From Acholoe squamosa (lineage: Eukaryota; Annelida; Polychaeta; Phyllodocida; Polynoidae): a DNA stretch of 64,000 bases. Position 1 is the stretch's first letter. Each line of letters opens with the position of its first letter. Below the pieces are notes generated by a model. It was not told where the DNA came from and did not search any database. It was given only the letters and a program-made list of their open reading frames with translations. Positions 11,247-25,000 of this stretch are shown one piece after another. The DNA lies in contig OX439038.1 of NCBI GenBank assembly GCA_949317995.1, positions 69,078,659 to 69,142,658 of the forward strand. Reading direction: 5' to 3'. The position numbers and the translations under genes are program-made.

Positions 11247-11913
11247 ATTAAATCATGGTGTAATCTTGAATAACATAAATTCAAGTACTCTCTGTATCCT
11301 CCACATGTTCGCAATCTACATAATTATGCATGGAAGGTGTTTGTGATATTGGTAAGTACAAATATGATAAAATTATCAATGTAATAATATGTAAAATAGT
11401 GTACCCTCTCAAGTTTGAACCACAAAACAAAAATACACAAGGTTTATGGAAGCAACCTGGACCGTTGAGACGCTCTTTTTAGCAGTGCAGCACATTTTTT
11501 AATCAGGGGATATTTTTAGCTGCCATAATATAATTTATGATACAGACATTCACATACTTGAAGAGAGATCAAGTTTTATTGTCCAGATGACGGATAATAA
11601 TTTCATTTCAAATCACTGTATTCAATCAGGACCTCAAATCGATAAAATTGAGTAAAAGTGTACATATCAAACGTGTACACTTACCTATACATTTAAACAA
11701 TACTGTATCACTTGTTTTCAGGATCTGCTCAAGGATTATGATGCAATTATTTGGATTGATGCATCCATATGTTTCCATTGCGAAGAGATCATTGGGATGC
11801 TAGCATTGACAGCTGGTAAATCTGGAGTGGCAGTGTATAGAAGCAGGCACAGTGTTAAATTGTCCCCAACTCAAAAACTTTTTCACCCACTGGGTGGGGT
11901 GCCACTGCTATGA
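11247..11913 (+). pseudogene. Fragment of a nucleotide-sugar-transferase-like (DUF1647-type) gene
   Basis: Two phase-0 exons are visible: 11,247-11,351 (acceptor CCTTTTCAG, donor TTG then GTAAGT) and 11,722-11,913 (acceptor TTTTCAG). The first reads WCNLE, stop, HKFKYSLYPPHVRNLHNYAW. The second reads DLLKDYDAIIWIDASICFHC and ends at TGA. The order YPPHV, NYAWK, IIWIDAS is that of a metazoan family of putative type II Golgi glycosyltransferases related to DUF1647; the WIDAS aspartate sits where the metal-binding acid of such folds is expected. An in-frame TAA at 11,271 lies inside a conserved block, the usual WKP reads WKV, the N-terminal membrane anchor and first half of the domain are missing, and the frame ends early at LGGVPLL. 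I therefore call it a decayed partial copy. The family name is from memory. Confidence 0.55.
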
Positions 11914-12251
11914 CCAGTCAGCTATTAATCTACTACTTCTGCACCATTCCAAGGAGATATCGGAAAGTACACATCATTCACTTGTTTAAGTATAAATCGC
12001 AGGGTGACTCATGGTTATAAGTTAAAGATGGGCAACTGTAAGTGATAAATATACAAAATAGTTCACATCAGAGCATTTTTATTGAACTACTATGAACAAT
12101 ATTGAACTGAAATGCTGTTATAAAATGCATTCATGAACCTGTGAGTTTCTCGACCACTTAGGTCTGGGAATGTTGTGCTGAAGTGCAGAATGTGTGAAAC
12201 CGGTAATTTAGAGCAAATTGCCTGTTTACAAAGAATCATGTTCAACTGTAA

Positions 12252-12636
12252 GGCCACACTTTTTTATTGTTTGGGTTACCGGCACCCAAAATAAAAACTT
12301 CAGGACGGAGGACGAAATAAAGTAATACAAAATAAAATAAAACCTACAAATGTGGCATTTTAACTTCTGTAGCTTATGAGATGGTCTAAGAGCTTGGGTG
12401 CAGCGTATGTGACCATTACCTGAGTTCCTTTTTCTTTGTGAAATTTCAAATGTAGAGGATTAAATTTCCTATGCTTTGCTAAAGCTTTTGATGCACATGA
12501 CACCAGATTGAATGCATTCCTGACATGATTAGGAAATAAAAAAAAAGTTGATTTTTCAAATTTTATTTTTATTCTGGTTTTTTACTTTTGCAGTGCAGGC
12601 GGGCCCGTAACCCAAACAATAAAAAAAAGTGTGGCC
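12252..12636. mobile_element. PIF/Harbinger-type MITE, 385 bp
   Basis: The ends are near-perfect inverted repeats of GGCCACACTTTTTTATTGTT followed by TGGGTTAC. Both sides are flanked by TAA, a TWA target duplication as used by PIF/Harbinger elements. There is no coding capacity. The interior is AT-rich. Confidence 0.65.
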
Positions 12637-13084
12637 TAAAGTTCATTTGAAGAAGAGCTGAGTCATTTAGAGAAGAGTATTTATGTGTAAAGTATGTTTG
12701 TCAAAACAACATTTTTTTGACAGAACCTGACTCATATGTGAGAAGTTTATCAATGCCATCATGCCCCTTTCAAATGATCTTGCTTATAACATGTACAGTA
12801 TCTTGTCAAAATGTAAAAATAGGCCACTTCTGGGAAAAATGTTGACTGTAGGTTCTGTCGAGGGTTGTATTTGTTGCTTTGCGTCTGTGATAAAACATGC
12901 AGACTTGTTGCTAATGACTGTGTTAAATGTACAGCAGAACTGAGAAGGGAGTGATATTATCTCTCAGTAACTAAATAAAAAGCATTTTACTTGTAACTGT
13001 CAATTGTCATTTTTTTTTGTTATTTAAATTAGAAAACCTATATCATCATTCAATTGCCTGGCCGGGGGCAATTCAGTCTAACCT

Positions 13085-16000
13085 CTATCCTTGTGGTGCC
13101 ACTTGATTCGATCTCATGCAGCCCTGGCAGAACTTGAGAAATGCCTCTCTGAAGCGTTTTGACCTGAATGCATACACCAAAGGATTGGTGAGGTTTCCAA
13201 AGGCCATTATGATGGCTGTTGGGCGATACCAGTCCAAGGCTGAGGGAGAGAAGGCAGCCACAGTGCACATCAGAAAGAACGGAGTGTGGATGATGGCGAA
13301 TACCAGGATCAGAATGGAGATACCTGTGTGACAAAGTAAAAGACAAAGTGTTTGATATTATAGATCCAATTGTCGGACATTCAGGTCCCACGCCCATTTG
13401 ACACTACCTATAGCTAGTTATCTGCGGAACTGTGCCTAACATAGACCCTCTCATATATTTCCTTAATCTATTTATCATGGAAATTGTGTTGTGTATTACT
13501 TTAGCCTGACCTGTTTCAAAATGATTGTTGAAAGAATTTACTTCTAAAGATTCAGGCCAGAAACAGATATAATCTTTTTGGGGAGGGTGGATGAAAGATT
13601 CCTGGGTTTTCACCTGTAGGCCCTATGCTAAGAAGTTTGGGGAGTGGGACAGACAGAATCACCACCTCACCTGCTATTGTCCTTTGCTGCTGATCAACCT
13701 CTGGTCCTCCAACCGGGTTGACAGGCTGCACCACGGCTACCTGGATAGCTATCATCTGAATGCAAGGTCAATGCTTTCATTAGAATCAAAGTTTACCAGT
13801 TTTGCTTGATGACCTTTTCTTTTACACTACAATATTCTACCTCGCAGTCTTTGCTAGAAAAAAACTTTTGATTTCCCACTGACTTTTTGAACCACCGCAC
13901 ACCTCTTCAGTACCTTAAAAACTACTGGAGAACCATCCCAATGCCAGGGTTGAAACACGTGGGGGGGGGGTTAGGGGGCAAGGCCCCGTCCCACAATTCC
14001 AGACATGTACTGAACTTGGTTATACATTCACAAATTGACCTTTAGAAAATAGCAGAATATGTCTGAATTTTCAACATTTTACTTGAGGGCATGCATCCAA
14101 ACTTTCTAACACATTCAAAATGCTTCATGTGTGATGCTTAGAATTACCAACATGCTCTGCTCAAGGTGCTCTGGTCCCTCCAAAGTCATGTTGCTTTCGG
14201 CCCCTGGTTGCAATTTTTTTTTTTTCATTTGAAATATGATGATGAAAACACACATACAAAGTGAATCTGTCATAGAATTGGGAGTGGCCAATGTTTGTGT
14301 AGGATGCTGTAAATGAGTGAAGCTGTCATAGAATGGGGTGTAACCTAAAGGTGTCTGTGTAGGATGGTGTAGACAGACATTCTAAGTGAAGCTGTTATAG
14401 AATGGGATGTAACCTATAGGTGTCTGTGTAGGATGGTGTAGACAGACATACTGAGTGAAGCTGTGTTGGGTATTGTACTTTATGGAGTAATGTACCTACC
14501 CGTAGGTGCCTGCGTAAGATGAGGTAGACACAGATGCTTAGACATACAGTCAGAATCAGGGGGATGTAGTAGAGGACGATGGCCAACACAAGCAGGTAGG
14601 AGGGTGCCAGTTGCTGAATGCCACATTTCTCATGTTCAGCCAACCTGAATTGTAAGTAATTGATGGATACCAAGATGTGTCTACTGTGATTTTTTTTCCC
14701 TTAAAGGAAAACAGTACCCTACATTCACGACATCGTATTTTGATAGCCTTTGTATGAAATAAAAAGAATCTGGCATAGCTTTTGAATTATGTATCACCAT
14801 AGAGGAGAGCAGCAGGTTTATGTGATGTATCTGATGATGTCACGCTTGGTCTAAATGCACCCATTTAATGCTTGCATAGCACTGCTAGCCTACAATCAGA
14901 TGCTGTTTGTAGCATTTTACTGTCACAATCATTCTATTTCCTTTGAGATATATTACAAGGTAGCCCTACAGAAGGTTCTGGCATAAGGTCGTAATGGTGT
15001 ATAATTTATTATTTTAATTGTGATATATTTTGTCACACCATCCAATGCATAAACAATGCAACAACTGATGCATCTAGCCCAGTCGTGACATCATCAGATG
15101 GGCTTCCATAGCCCACTTAAAAGGGTCTATGTCTCCCTTTTCTATCCCCTCAGATGTGTGTGGTGCACATATGTGTAGGCACTGACACATTCCTCTGTGA
15201 AATTGTGTAATGTCGTTCTCACCATGAATATGACCTTAGCTGTCGGAATGGCGTTAAACATCTATTACTCACTCACTCACATAATCAGATACATCACATA
15301 ATCCTGCTTCTCTCCTCTACACTATTACATATTATAATGACTATGCCAGATACTTTTGATTTGATAAAAAGGCTTTCAAAATATGACATCATGAAAGTAG
15401 GGTGCTGTTTCCCTTTAAGTTAAACATAAAATATGAAGATTAGACAATGAAGAAGATGGCTTTAATATACTATAACGAATGGAGTAATAAAAGCCAAGTC
15501 GTAAGTTGATGCTGAAAGAGGCTTGAGCAGACTTCAATAATGGCCCCAGACTTTATCTAGGGCCAGGGGCATTGTCCTCTTCCTTTGCCTCTAGATTTGC
15601 TAGCTTGTAATGAAATTATTCGTAATAAAATGCATTATTAATTATATTTGCTGACTAGTTAATAAAGCAAAGATCTCTTACCTGTTCATACCCAAGAGAG
15701 GCAAGAGTCCAATAAACAGTGAAAACAACCACACACTTGCCAGTGACATACGGATCCTGTTGTCAGTCACATTGCTGTTGTACCATAATGGGTAGCGCAC
15801 AGCTAGAAACTGGTTAACACTCAAGGCTACCAAGTTCAGAATGGCACAACCTATATACATGATCAATTATAAGTGTATTTATAAACATGTGCTTTGTGAT
15901 GGTACGTGTTTGATCACCCTGAGTCACTTTGCTAGACATTTGGGCTGCTCAGCACAGACTCAGAACCCTGCAAGATGCACAGCAGCACTGACAGGACATT

Positions 16001-19000
16001 GGCAATTCTACAAATATTCAACACCAGATGGTAGCATCATAGAGCCAGGCCACCAGGTCATTTTAAATATACCTTTGTGTGCCAATCTTTCTACATTTGG
16101 CTAGGACAGTATTATGTTCTCTGACACCCATAGTCCACTAGGCCTCTGTTGCAGAATACATAATATATAATAAAGAGTATACTAGGTATAACCATTAGGC
16201 AGGATATCCAATATACAGGATAACCATTATGTATTGAAACACATCATGGTCAAACCAAAAGGAGATAACAGCTTGATAAGAGTTATCATAGCAAATGTTA
16301 CTGAAGAACAAATCAAAATACCAAGGTTCACTTCAATTGGAGTATTCAACCCGCTACAAGATGAAACCCAAATAATACCACTAGAAAATTCAAAGGAAAG
16401 TCAATCAATTTTCACCCCAGTAAACTGTGGAGAAGAAGTTCTGAAAGACCTCAGAGGACCAAATGCAAAGCCAAAATACAAAACAAATGATGATTTGTCA
16501 ACAATCCAAAAAGAGCAACTGGAGGAAGTCCTTATGAGAAACAGAGAAGCCTTCATAACAAACGAGAATGTTATTGGCAAGAAAATAGATTCTACAATCA
16601 CATTTGAACTGAAGGACAAGAACAAAATAGCATGCAAACCCCCATACAGATTATCACCAAGAAAGGAGGAAATAATAAGGGAACAACTAGAAAAACAAGC
16701 AATGCAAGGAGTTATTTCACCACTAGAATATCCAACCAAATTTAACTCACCAGCATTCCTAGTACCAAAACCAGGAATGGACCTCTACAAACCAGACAGT
16801 TGGTGCATAATCATAGACTACCGCAATGCCAACAAATGTCTTAAAACCTTCCACGAGCTGAAGATCTAATAAACACAATCAGAGAATCAAAGACAAAATA
16901 CTACAGCAAAATGGACATATTCACCGTGTACCATCAAATTCCACTAGCAGAAGAATCAAAATACATAACCGCATTCTCAGTAAATGGAAGCGCTATGTTA
17001 TGAATTCAATCCCAATGGGAATGAACACAAGTGGACTCAGATACCAAGACATAATGGAACATCTAATGGCAAAATTCAAATATCGCAACGCATGCGCTTA
17101 TGTGGACAATATAGCCGTGTACAGCCCAACTTGGTAAAGACACCTACAAGACCTGGACGAAGTGTTGAAAATAGTGATCCAGGGAAATCTGAAATTCAAA
17201 CCACAGAAATGTGGATCAACACGGTAAAAGGTACACCCGGGAGGGGTGCGCGGTGTACCTTTTACTGTGTTGATCCACAAATGTGAATTCGGATTTTAGG
17301 CTTCAGAATATCGGAAGATGGAGTCTCACCATCACCAAACAAAATATGGCCACTCAAAGTTGCAGGAATACCACAAAATAAATCCGAAGTGAAAAGTTTC
17401 AACGGAATGGCACAATTCTACAAGAAATTTGTCAAGGATTTTGCAAAAGTAATGTCACCACTTTACAAACTGACCACAGACAATGCACCATTTGTCTGGA
17501 CAGCTGAATGTCACCAAGCATACAAGACAATAAGAAAGCGATAGATGAAGACGGATTCCTAAAGTTCACAGATTACTCAAAGGAATTCACAATCTTTACT
17601 GATCCTTCAAAGTACTCGATTGGAGCTTGCCTGACCCAACAAGACGAAAATGGATTTTATGGACCAATTGAATGGGTAGGTAGAGCACTGACAGACCGAG
17701 AGAAGCGATATTGCACAACAGACCATGAAATGATAGGTGTTGTGTATGCAATCAGTAAATTCTATCGGTACACAAAATTCTTCACAATATGCTCAGATCA
17801 CACCACCCTAGTCTGACTATTCAACATAAAGGAAGCAATCACGAATGGCAGACTAACAAAATGGTTAGATTTGTTCATGTCATGCGATTTCACAGTCAAA
17901 TACCTAGCAGGGAAGGCAAACAAAATAGCCGACTACCTATCCCGAATAAGGTACCCACAGCAAGAGGATGAACCACTACCAATACAAACACAAGGAAAAG
18001 TCACAATACCACTCAAAGAGACCAAATTCTCTGACATCACCATCACCAAAACATTCCACAAAGACGATGTAACACCCAATACTCCAATACTACAGTTCAA
18101 ACTACATTGCGCCCCATTAGGAGGACACTTAGGCATAATGAAGGCGTACAAACTAATTAAGTACAGGTATTTTTAGCCCAACATGTTCACCGACGTAACT
18201 AACTATGTCGGAACTTGCCACACATGTCTGATCACAAACAAAAAAACCAAACGTCTGAAATTACCAATGAAAATAAGGGAACCAATACTCACAACATACA
18301 GTCAAGTCACTGTAGACAGCATAGGACCTTCACCTGAAGCAAAGAACGCAAGCAAGTGCATACAGGTAGTCATAGACCACGCATCCAGGCATGTCACCGC
18401 TTGGGACTGCAAAGAATTAAGCAGCGCATCATTCATACTAGACTACATTGACAAGGTGATTTGCATACACGGCCTACAAAGTGTACTCATGAGTGACAAT
18501 GGATCAATTTTCACATCACAATTGACAAAGTTATTCTGCTCAAAATTCGGAATTAAACAGGTTTTCGGAAGAGCACTACACTCAAAGAGTCAGGGATTAT
18601 GTGAAAGAAGCAATCAGGCAATTGAAAACGTCCGAGGATCATACATCTACAAGGACCAGAAGAACTGGAATTTGTACCTACAGTCAGTAGTTTTCAGCCT
18701 AAATAACACGGTTAGCAAGGCTACCAGTTACTTACCCAATTTCCTGATTTTCGGGAAACAAGCACTACTACCAATGGATGGATCGTTGGCCCTGTTTAAC
18801 AAAACATAGTTCAAAGATGAAAAGGAAATGGTTCTACACATTATAAAGCAAAGGAAAGCAGCTCAGAGAATCGCTTCAGATAATCTGAGAAACTGTCACG
18901 AACTCATGAAGGAAAGGCATGACAAAACAATACGATCAATCACCGCCAACAACCCAGGTGACATAGTATACATGTATGTACTCAATCTACTGGCACCCAG

Positions 19001-22000
19001 TACCAGTAAGAAGCTTCAACCCACATATGCAGGACCCTATATGGTTACAGAAGTGTGCTCACCACACACTGTACACTTGAGACGTTTATCAGACGGCAAA
19101 ACAACTCTATATGGTTACAGAAGTGTGCTCACCACACACTGTACACTTGAGACGTTTATCAGATGGCAAAACAACTCAATATTGAATGTCTAAGAAAGCC
19201 TTCAAGCCATGCTTCACAAAAAGCAATCTTAAAAAGACTTGAAAGACCAGCATCCGTGGGAAAGTGGTCAAATCCATCTATCATGTAAAGATCATGTAAA
19301 GATATACCAAGAAAAATCAAAAATCATGAAGTCAAAGCATAAGAGAACAAAGACCTAGGATTATTCCATAGAGCAAACTGAATCATCTAAAGTTGTAACT
19401 TTCAAGTAGGTATGAATAGACACCTTTAATGTATTCAATGTAAATATCAACATTGGAAAAGTTTTATGATGTGTGACAATGACTGTCATAAGGACACTTG
19501 TGCCTGGTATGGCAGACTATTAGTGACATCAGTTTAAAAATAACCCATAAAGCAAGAGACAAAGACTGATAGGATGATAAAGCGGCAAGGGTATCCTAAC
19601 AACCTGAAAATAGCGTCCTATGGCCAAAGACTGTGGTATTAAAAACACCCCCTATTTTCTGAGACTTGATATGATGCAAGAGCTGAAAAATTTCTAATCT
19701 CTCATTGTGTTTTAAAGGAACAGGTTATGGACAAACAGTGACAGGTTTGACTAACTGGGCAAACACATTAATAGGAAGAAAGTCCATATTGATTCCATCT
19801 ATTTCCACAGAGGGACAAATAATGTATTTGTAGCTCTTTGTTAATCAAATAGGTATTGTTTTAAACCTATGCATGGTTGGCACGGTCGGCCTTCCATAAT
19901 AACAAAGGGAGGAGACCACGGATGCGTGAGTCAACTCACAACAATATATGTTAATTAGGAGCAGCACCAGCCAGCAAGGTCAAGAGTGGAAAGATTAACA
20001 CGAGAATTAGCCAGCTCGCATCGCCACTCGGTGACTGCCAATAAAAAGTGAGATATCCACTATAAATAAAAGATAATAGGGCTGCCCAACAACGCCTTGT
20101 TAACATAACGTTTGACATCAATTAGAAGATTAGCCATCGCTGTTGAACCATGGCAGGAGAAATTTTCCAGTGGGCTCTGGCCAACAGGTGAGATTTTGTG
20201 CATTTGCAATAAGTATATCACTCAGAGATTTTGAAATTCTAAAGTTTTTGAACCCATAGTAGTGCTCAGGTATGGAATAATTCCCTCTAAGACCACGCCC
20301 TAACCCCCATCCTATCAGTAGTCCTCTATATAGTGGTTTGATACATGTATTGCATAGGCAGATGTCATTATTATATTGCTAAAACCAATAAAATGGTAAG
20401 ATTTATTTCAGGCAGGAATAACTATAATTATATTATTTAAAATTATATATCCATAGCTAAAGGCTTAGCTTGCTTAGAAAAAATATTTTTGTTTTTATCT
20501 AATCAGTAGCCACCAAGAAATCAAGCACTATCCACTCAATAGTAGCCATTTCCTATGCCCTGGACTACTGAATCACTCATTGGCCCCGAGGGAGTTTGCG
20601 CCTTTGACCCAATAAGCACTAGACAGCTCATCTATGAGAACCAATATTTGTTTGTCAATAAGGAGGAAACTGTGCTTTCACTCACCCCTCATTAATTAGG
20701 CATGCCGACTTGTGCAAGCCTGTCGATTCAGCAATAATCTATGGATAATTATACCCAGTTGAGATGTGCTTGAAAGACTGGAAAGAACTAATAGCGAAAT
20801 TGGTATCCCTCCTAGCAGCACTCACACTGGTAGAAATCTTTAGGATGGAAGCAAAAGCTGCCCCTTGGTTAAGCGGCATAGGCCGTCAGAGCCTTGCCTT
20901 CACTGCAATGCAAGGCACAGTCACCACATACAGGAGATAATATGTCTACTGGAAGTCTCACTCAGAAGGGACTTGGCACCATGCTTTTGAAGAGAGGTAC
21001 AACATTCAAAATTTAAAACTCTTATAGCACACTTTAACATATAAGGCATGTTTTAAGAATTAACATTATAAAATACTACAAAGGTTTAGCATTAGATATG
21101 TATAATTGGGATAACCAAGATGACAAAGGATAACCATAGGATAACCCCAATACAGCTATAAAGGATGACCTCCCTTTCCATCAAAATCCCATACCACCCT
21201 CCCCCCAACCCCTTTTTAACTCAATACCGGCATACTACTCCCACCTACTATCGTTTAGTTCCCAATTCCTTCGATTGGAAACGGAATAGATGTGGACTAA
21301 TGGGACTAGTGTTTGTTATGAGAATAACAAAGCTGGTAAGTAATTTGTCAGAATAGTGGTCACAAATAATGATAATGAGGGATGACTGTGAGGATATTAA
21401 AGATGCAACTGGACTGCTACATGACCACTGTTTTGATCATCAATGACCAGATAAATGGAATATTTTTTGCAAGCCATTTTAAAACCCCCATAGGTAGAAA
21501 GACCTGACCAGAAAAACCCATTCCACAACAAGAATTCATGGTATTGGCGAGAGCCATATTATACACAAATCAATACTTGACTCTTGGGGACACCTTTCAC
21601 AATGTTGTAAACTACTGGAAAATATTCCTACCCAATTATTAATTACATGAGTCAATGAAGGAACAATAGAGACCTACTTCAGACTGCTATGTGCTGAATG
21701 TTAGCCTATCCAGACAGAGAGAAATACAAGCCAAAATTCAAAAAGGAAATAGGTAAAGAAAATGGCATTGAGGCATGCCAGCTACACCAGTCTATGGAAC
21801 CCGACCTTTTGATAGACAAGCAGACTGTAAGGGTTAATAAAATTGATTACTATTTAAGACATGCAAAAATGGCAATGGGTAAGTAACGTGTAGAGACAAC
21901 AACATAGTCACAGACATAAAGGGACACATTTTTGGTAAGGATGCTAGAATGACAAGAAAATATAAAAATAAGAACATCTTTTGAAGATCATGAATTTGCC

Positions 22001-25000
22001 TGGCACATACCCTTTTTTTCTGTAGATTTCCTAGAGAGAAATAAGGATGACTTCCACAGTAAGAAAAAACACTATGCACCAGATGTAGAAATCATGGTAT
22101 TAAAACACCACTAAGAGACTTCAAAATTCCCCACAGGACCCCCACACAATACATATTACGCCACATTTATAAAATTACTTTAGGTAAGAATAAAGAATCG
22201 CCTAATTACTTGATATTTAGGGACAGCAAGTAACCAGTGGTCAACTGATTGGATACTTAAACTTCTCCTCGCTACTCCAGCCACAAAATTTGTACAATGT
22301 ATGAAAGAGATTAACTTGATGATATGTAGTGTACATACATGTTTGGTTGAGACAGCAAGAGATCAGTGGCCAGAGAATTGACCTTCTCATCACTTCAATA
22401 TTTTAACCAGTTTCAAGATAAACACACTCAATGTGCACGGGACTAACCTATTCTGTTCTTACTGCTAGCCAAGCAGGCAGTGAGGGCAAACCAAAATGGA
22501 ACATCATTTAGAAAATACCAACAAGTATCAAGACACCATTGTCATTTTTGTCTTGTGAAATTACATACATGTGTGAGAGTAATAACTGATATGGCAAGAG
22601 ATTAGTATGAGACTGACAGGAAACCTTTCTCCTCACCGCCCAAGTTATTTGAATACATGTAGGGTCAGATGGATTGAATACCAAGATAAAGAGACTCATT
22701 TATGATATGTGTGAGAAAGCACTTTCAAAATTGTAATGAAAGGACCTTAGCTCACATGATATCAAAATTGACACATCTGAATTTTTAGAATCTCACTCGT
22801 GTGACTGCTCACCGCCGCACTCAACTACAGTGTCGATTAAACCAGTGACTACTGATGCAGACACGCTGCACTAGTGCCCGGTGACAGGTACGACAAAAAC
22901 AACACACTTTTTGAAGGACTGAAAGCATTTACACTGATTTCTATCAGCCCAATATGGACCATTCAGAATCTTGACGTACATGTGGCACCTTCAGAACCAA
23001 TTGAGGAAGATACCTTGCACGAAGATTGAAATAGAAGCCAGGAACATAACAGGCCTGACCTATTGAACCTTAAACTGATAATCCAAAATCATAATTCTGG
23101 TAAACTTGAGAATTCAATGTATATGCAATACCTACATTTGGAAAGGAGGCCAGATATACACAGGCTCAACCCATTTTGGTAAGATTGTAGATGAAAACAA
23201 TATTGAATAATTAAATAAAATAAACATTAAAACGGATTGAAATTACAGTCTTTTTAGAATTGAAGAAAAAATAAAAATTAGGATAGAAGATGTGATACTA
23301 AAAGGAAATGAGAAAATACCAATTGGGATCAGAATATGGGATTAGAAGAGTGATAGCCACAGTTTTCAGCCTACCCTTTTGAGACTGGGCAGGGACCCCA
23401 AGCAAATAGCGTCCAAAATGGCCACCGCATTACAGCCGGCGCATTCCAAACCCCACCCAAACCGCCCAACGTTACACAGCCACTCTCATCCACTCACACT
23501 CACTCATACCACCGGCACCTTTTTCAGCCCCAGATTCAGGAACCTAAATGTGAAAGTCACTGCATGCTGTGGATTGGTCTTCTATCTTGTACTTAAATAT
23601 GGTATTTTTCATAAATTCATAATATCACAAGTATTGGCAAATGTTTTGTCCATCAGATGGAGCGATGCACCCAACCTTAGTCCATTCCTCCAGGGGCACA
23701 CCCATATAAAGGTCCATTGGATCCTCCATTGGTAATACAAGCCATAGTATAGCTTTAAAGTCCTTATTCAGTCACAATCCGCTTTACCAAGCAACGACCA
23801 ACTAATACCACAAAAGTAGCCCTGATGTAAAGGCTTCATGGTCACCATTTTAAGGATGGATAGTGACCATCCTGGGTTTAAGACACAGTACCAACCAGTA
23901 CTGGCTGTGTTTTCGCCGACCACCCACCAGATGGTGGGAAAAGTATTTAATCTATCAAAACAGGGACACGCACGTGATCGGATCATGCACAAACAAATGT
24001 CTTGGGATCTATATGGAACAAGCTCAGAGTCTCCACAGCTGATCTGTGAAAGCGAATATTGTTCTGGTTGTGGCAAGTCAACATCCTAATTACCTCAAAT
24101 ACTCATCATATTGCTGAAACTAAAATAATAGGCAACCCATCATACAGGGTTAAAATTAGCCTAAGTTGTAATGTTCATTGGTTGTATTTATTCCCAAGTA
24201 GACTACTTAGAGGTGTCATATAGTCTCATAAAACAAACCTACGAAGGGGACCAACGTTCATTACAACCATAAATAAATATTATCAATTGGTAATTGAATA
24301 ACACGGTGCCTAAGGCGATAATTCAACAACCCAAATAAAGGGACTTGTCACGCCATTAGCCACCTCTGTATCTTGTTGACATAATACCAGCACATCCCAT
24401 GGCATGGTAAAATGTATGATTACTGACACTTGGTTAACCTTTTTGTGCCCAGAATTATTTGAAGATTTTACATTATTTTACATTATTTCATGATTGTATC
24501 ATTTTGTTGATAATACCATGTGTTATTTCAATCTTCTTCTTTGATATGGGGATGGCATTACATTTTCTTAATACTCATAACTCAGTGAAGGCTTTCAGTT
24601 AAGGACATGGCATTCTGGGGCATGTCTGGTAACCATAGTTACCAAAAAATTCCATTTGTTGTAATTTAGTGGTATTTGGTCTCTCTTGTGCTATATATAT
24701 CCATAATCCCTGCAATCCTGAGACATTACAGAACTTTCAAAGGGGGTTCTGCCTGCATCTGTACTGTCAGACAGGAAACATAATATGTTATGATAGTAAC
24801 AAGGTATGGCTTATCTTTATGGATATGAACAGTTGTTGTAAGATATGAATGGAGTATGAGGAACTGTGTGTATGATTCATCATCATTTTGGTACCATGAC
24901 AGATTTTAGCTCCTTGGAGAGTTGCCCTTTAATGAATCACATAAAATGACAGCTGATTTTTAAGTTTTGACTCACTGTGTCTGATATGATCGAGATGAAG

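Noticed and set aside
14496-14644. GPCR model lacking a loop-3 exon as the only form
   Set aside because: A clean exon with matching phases at 13,671-13,755 supplies a normal-length loop 3; the shorter form is kept only as a possible isoform.
16401-16739. 112-codon minus-strand frame
   Set aside because: It lies opposite the gypsy reverse-transcriptase region and has no motif of its own.
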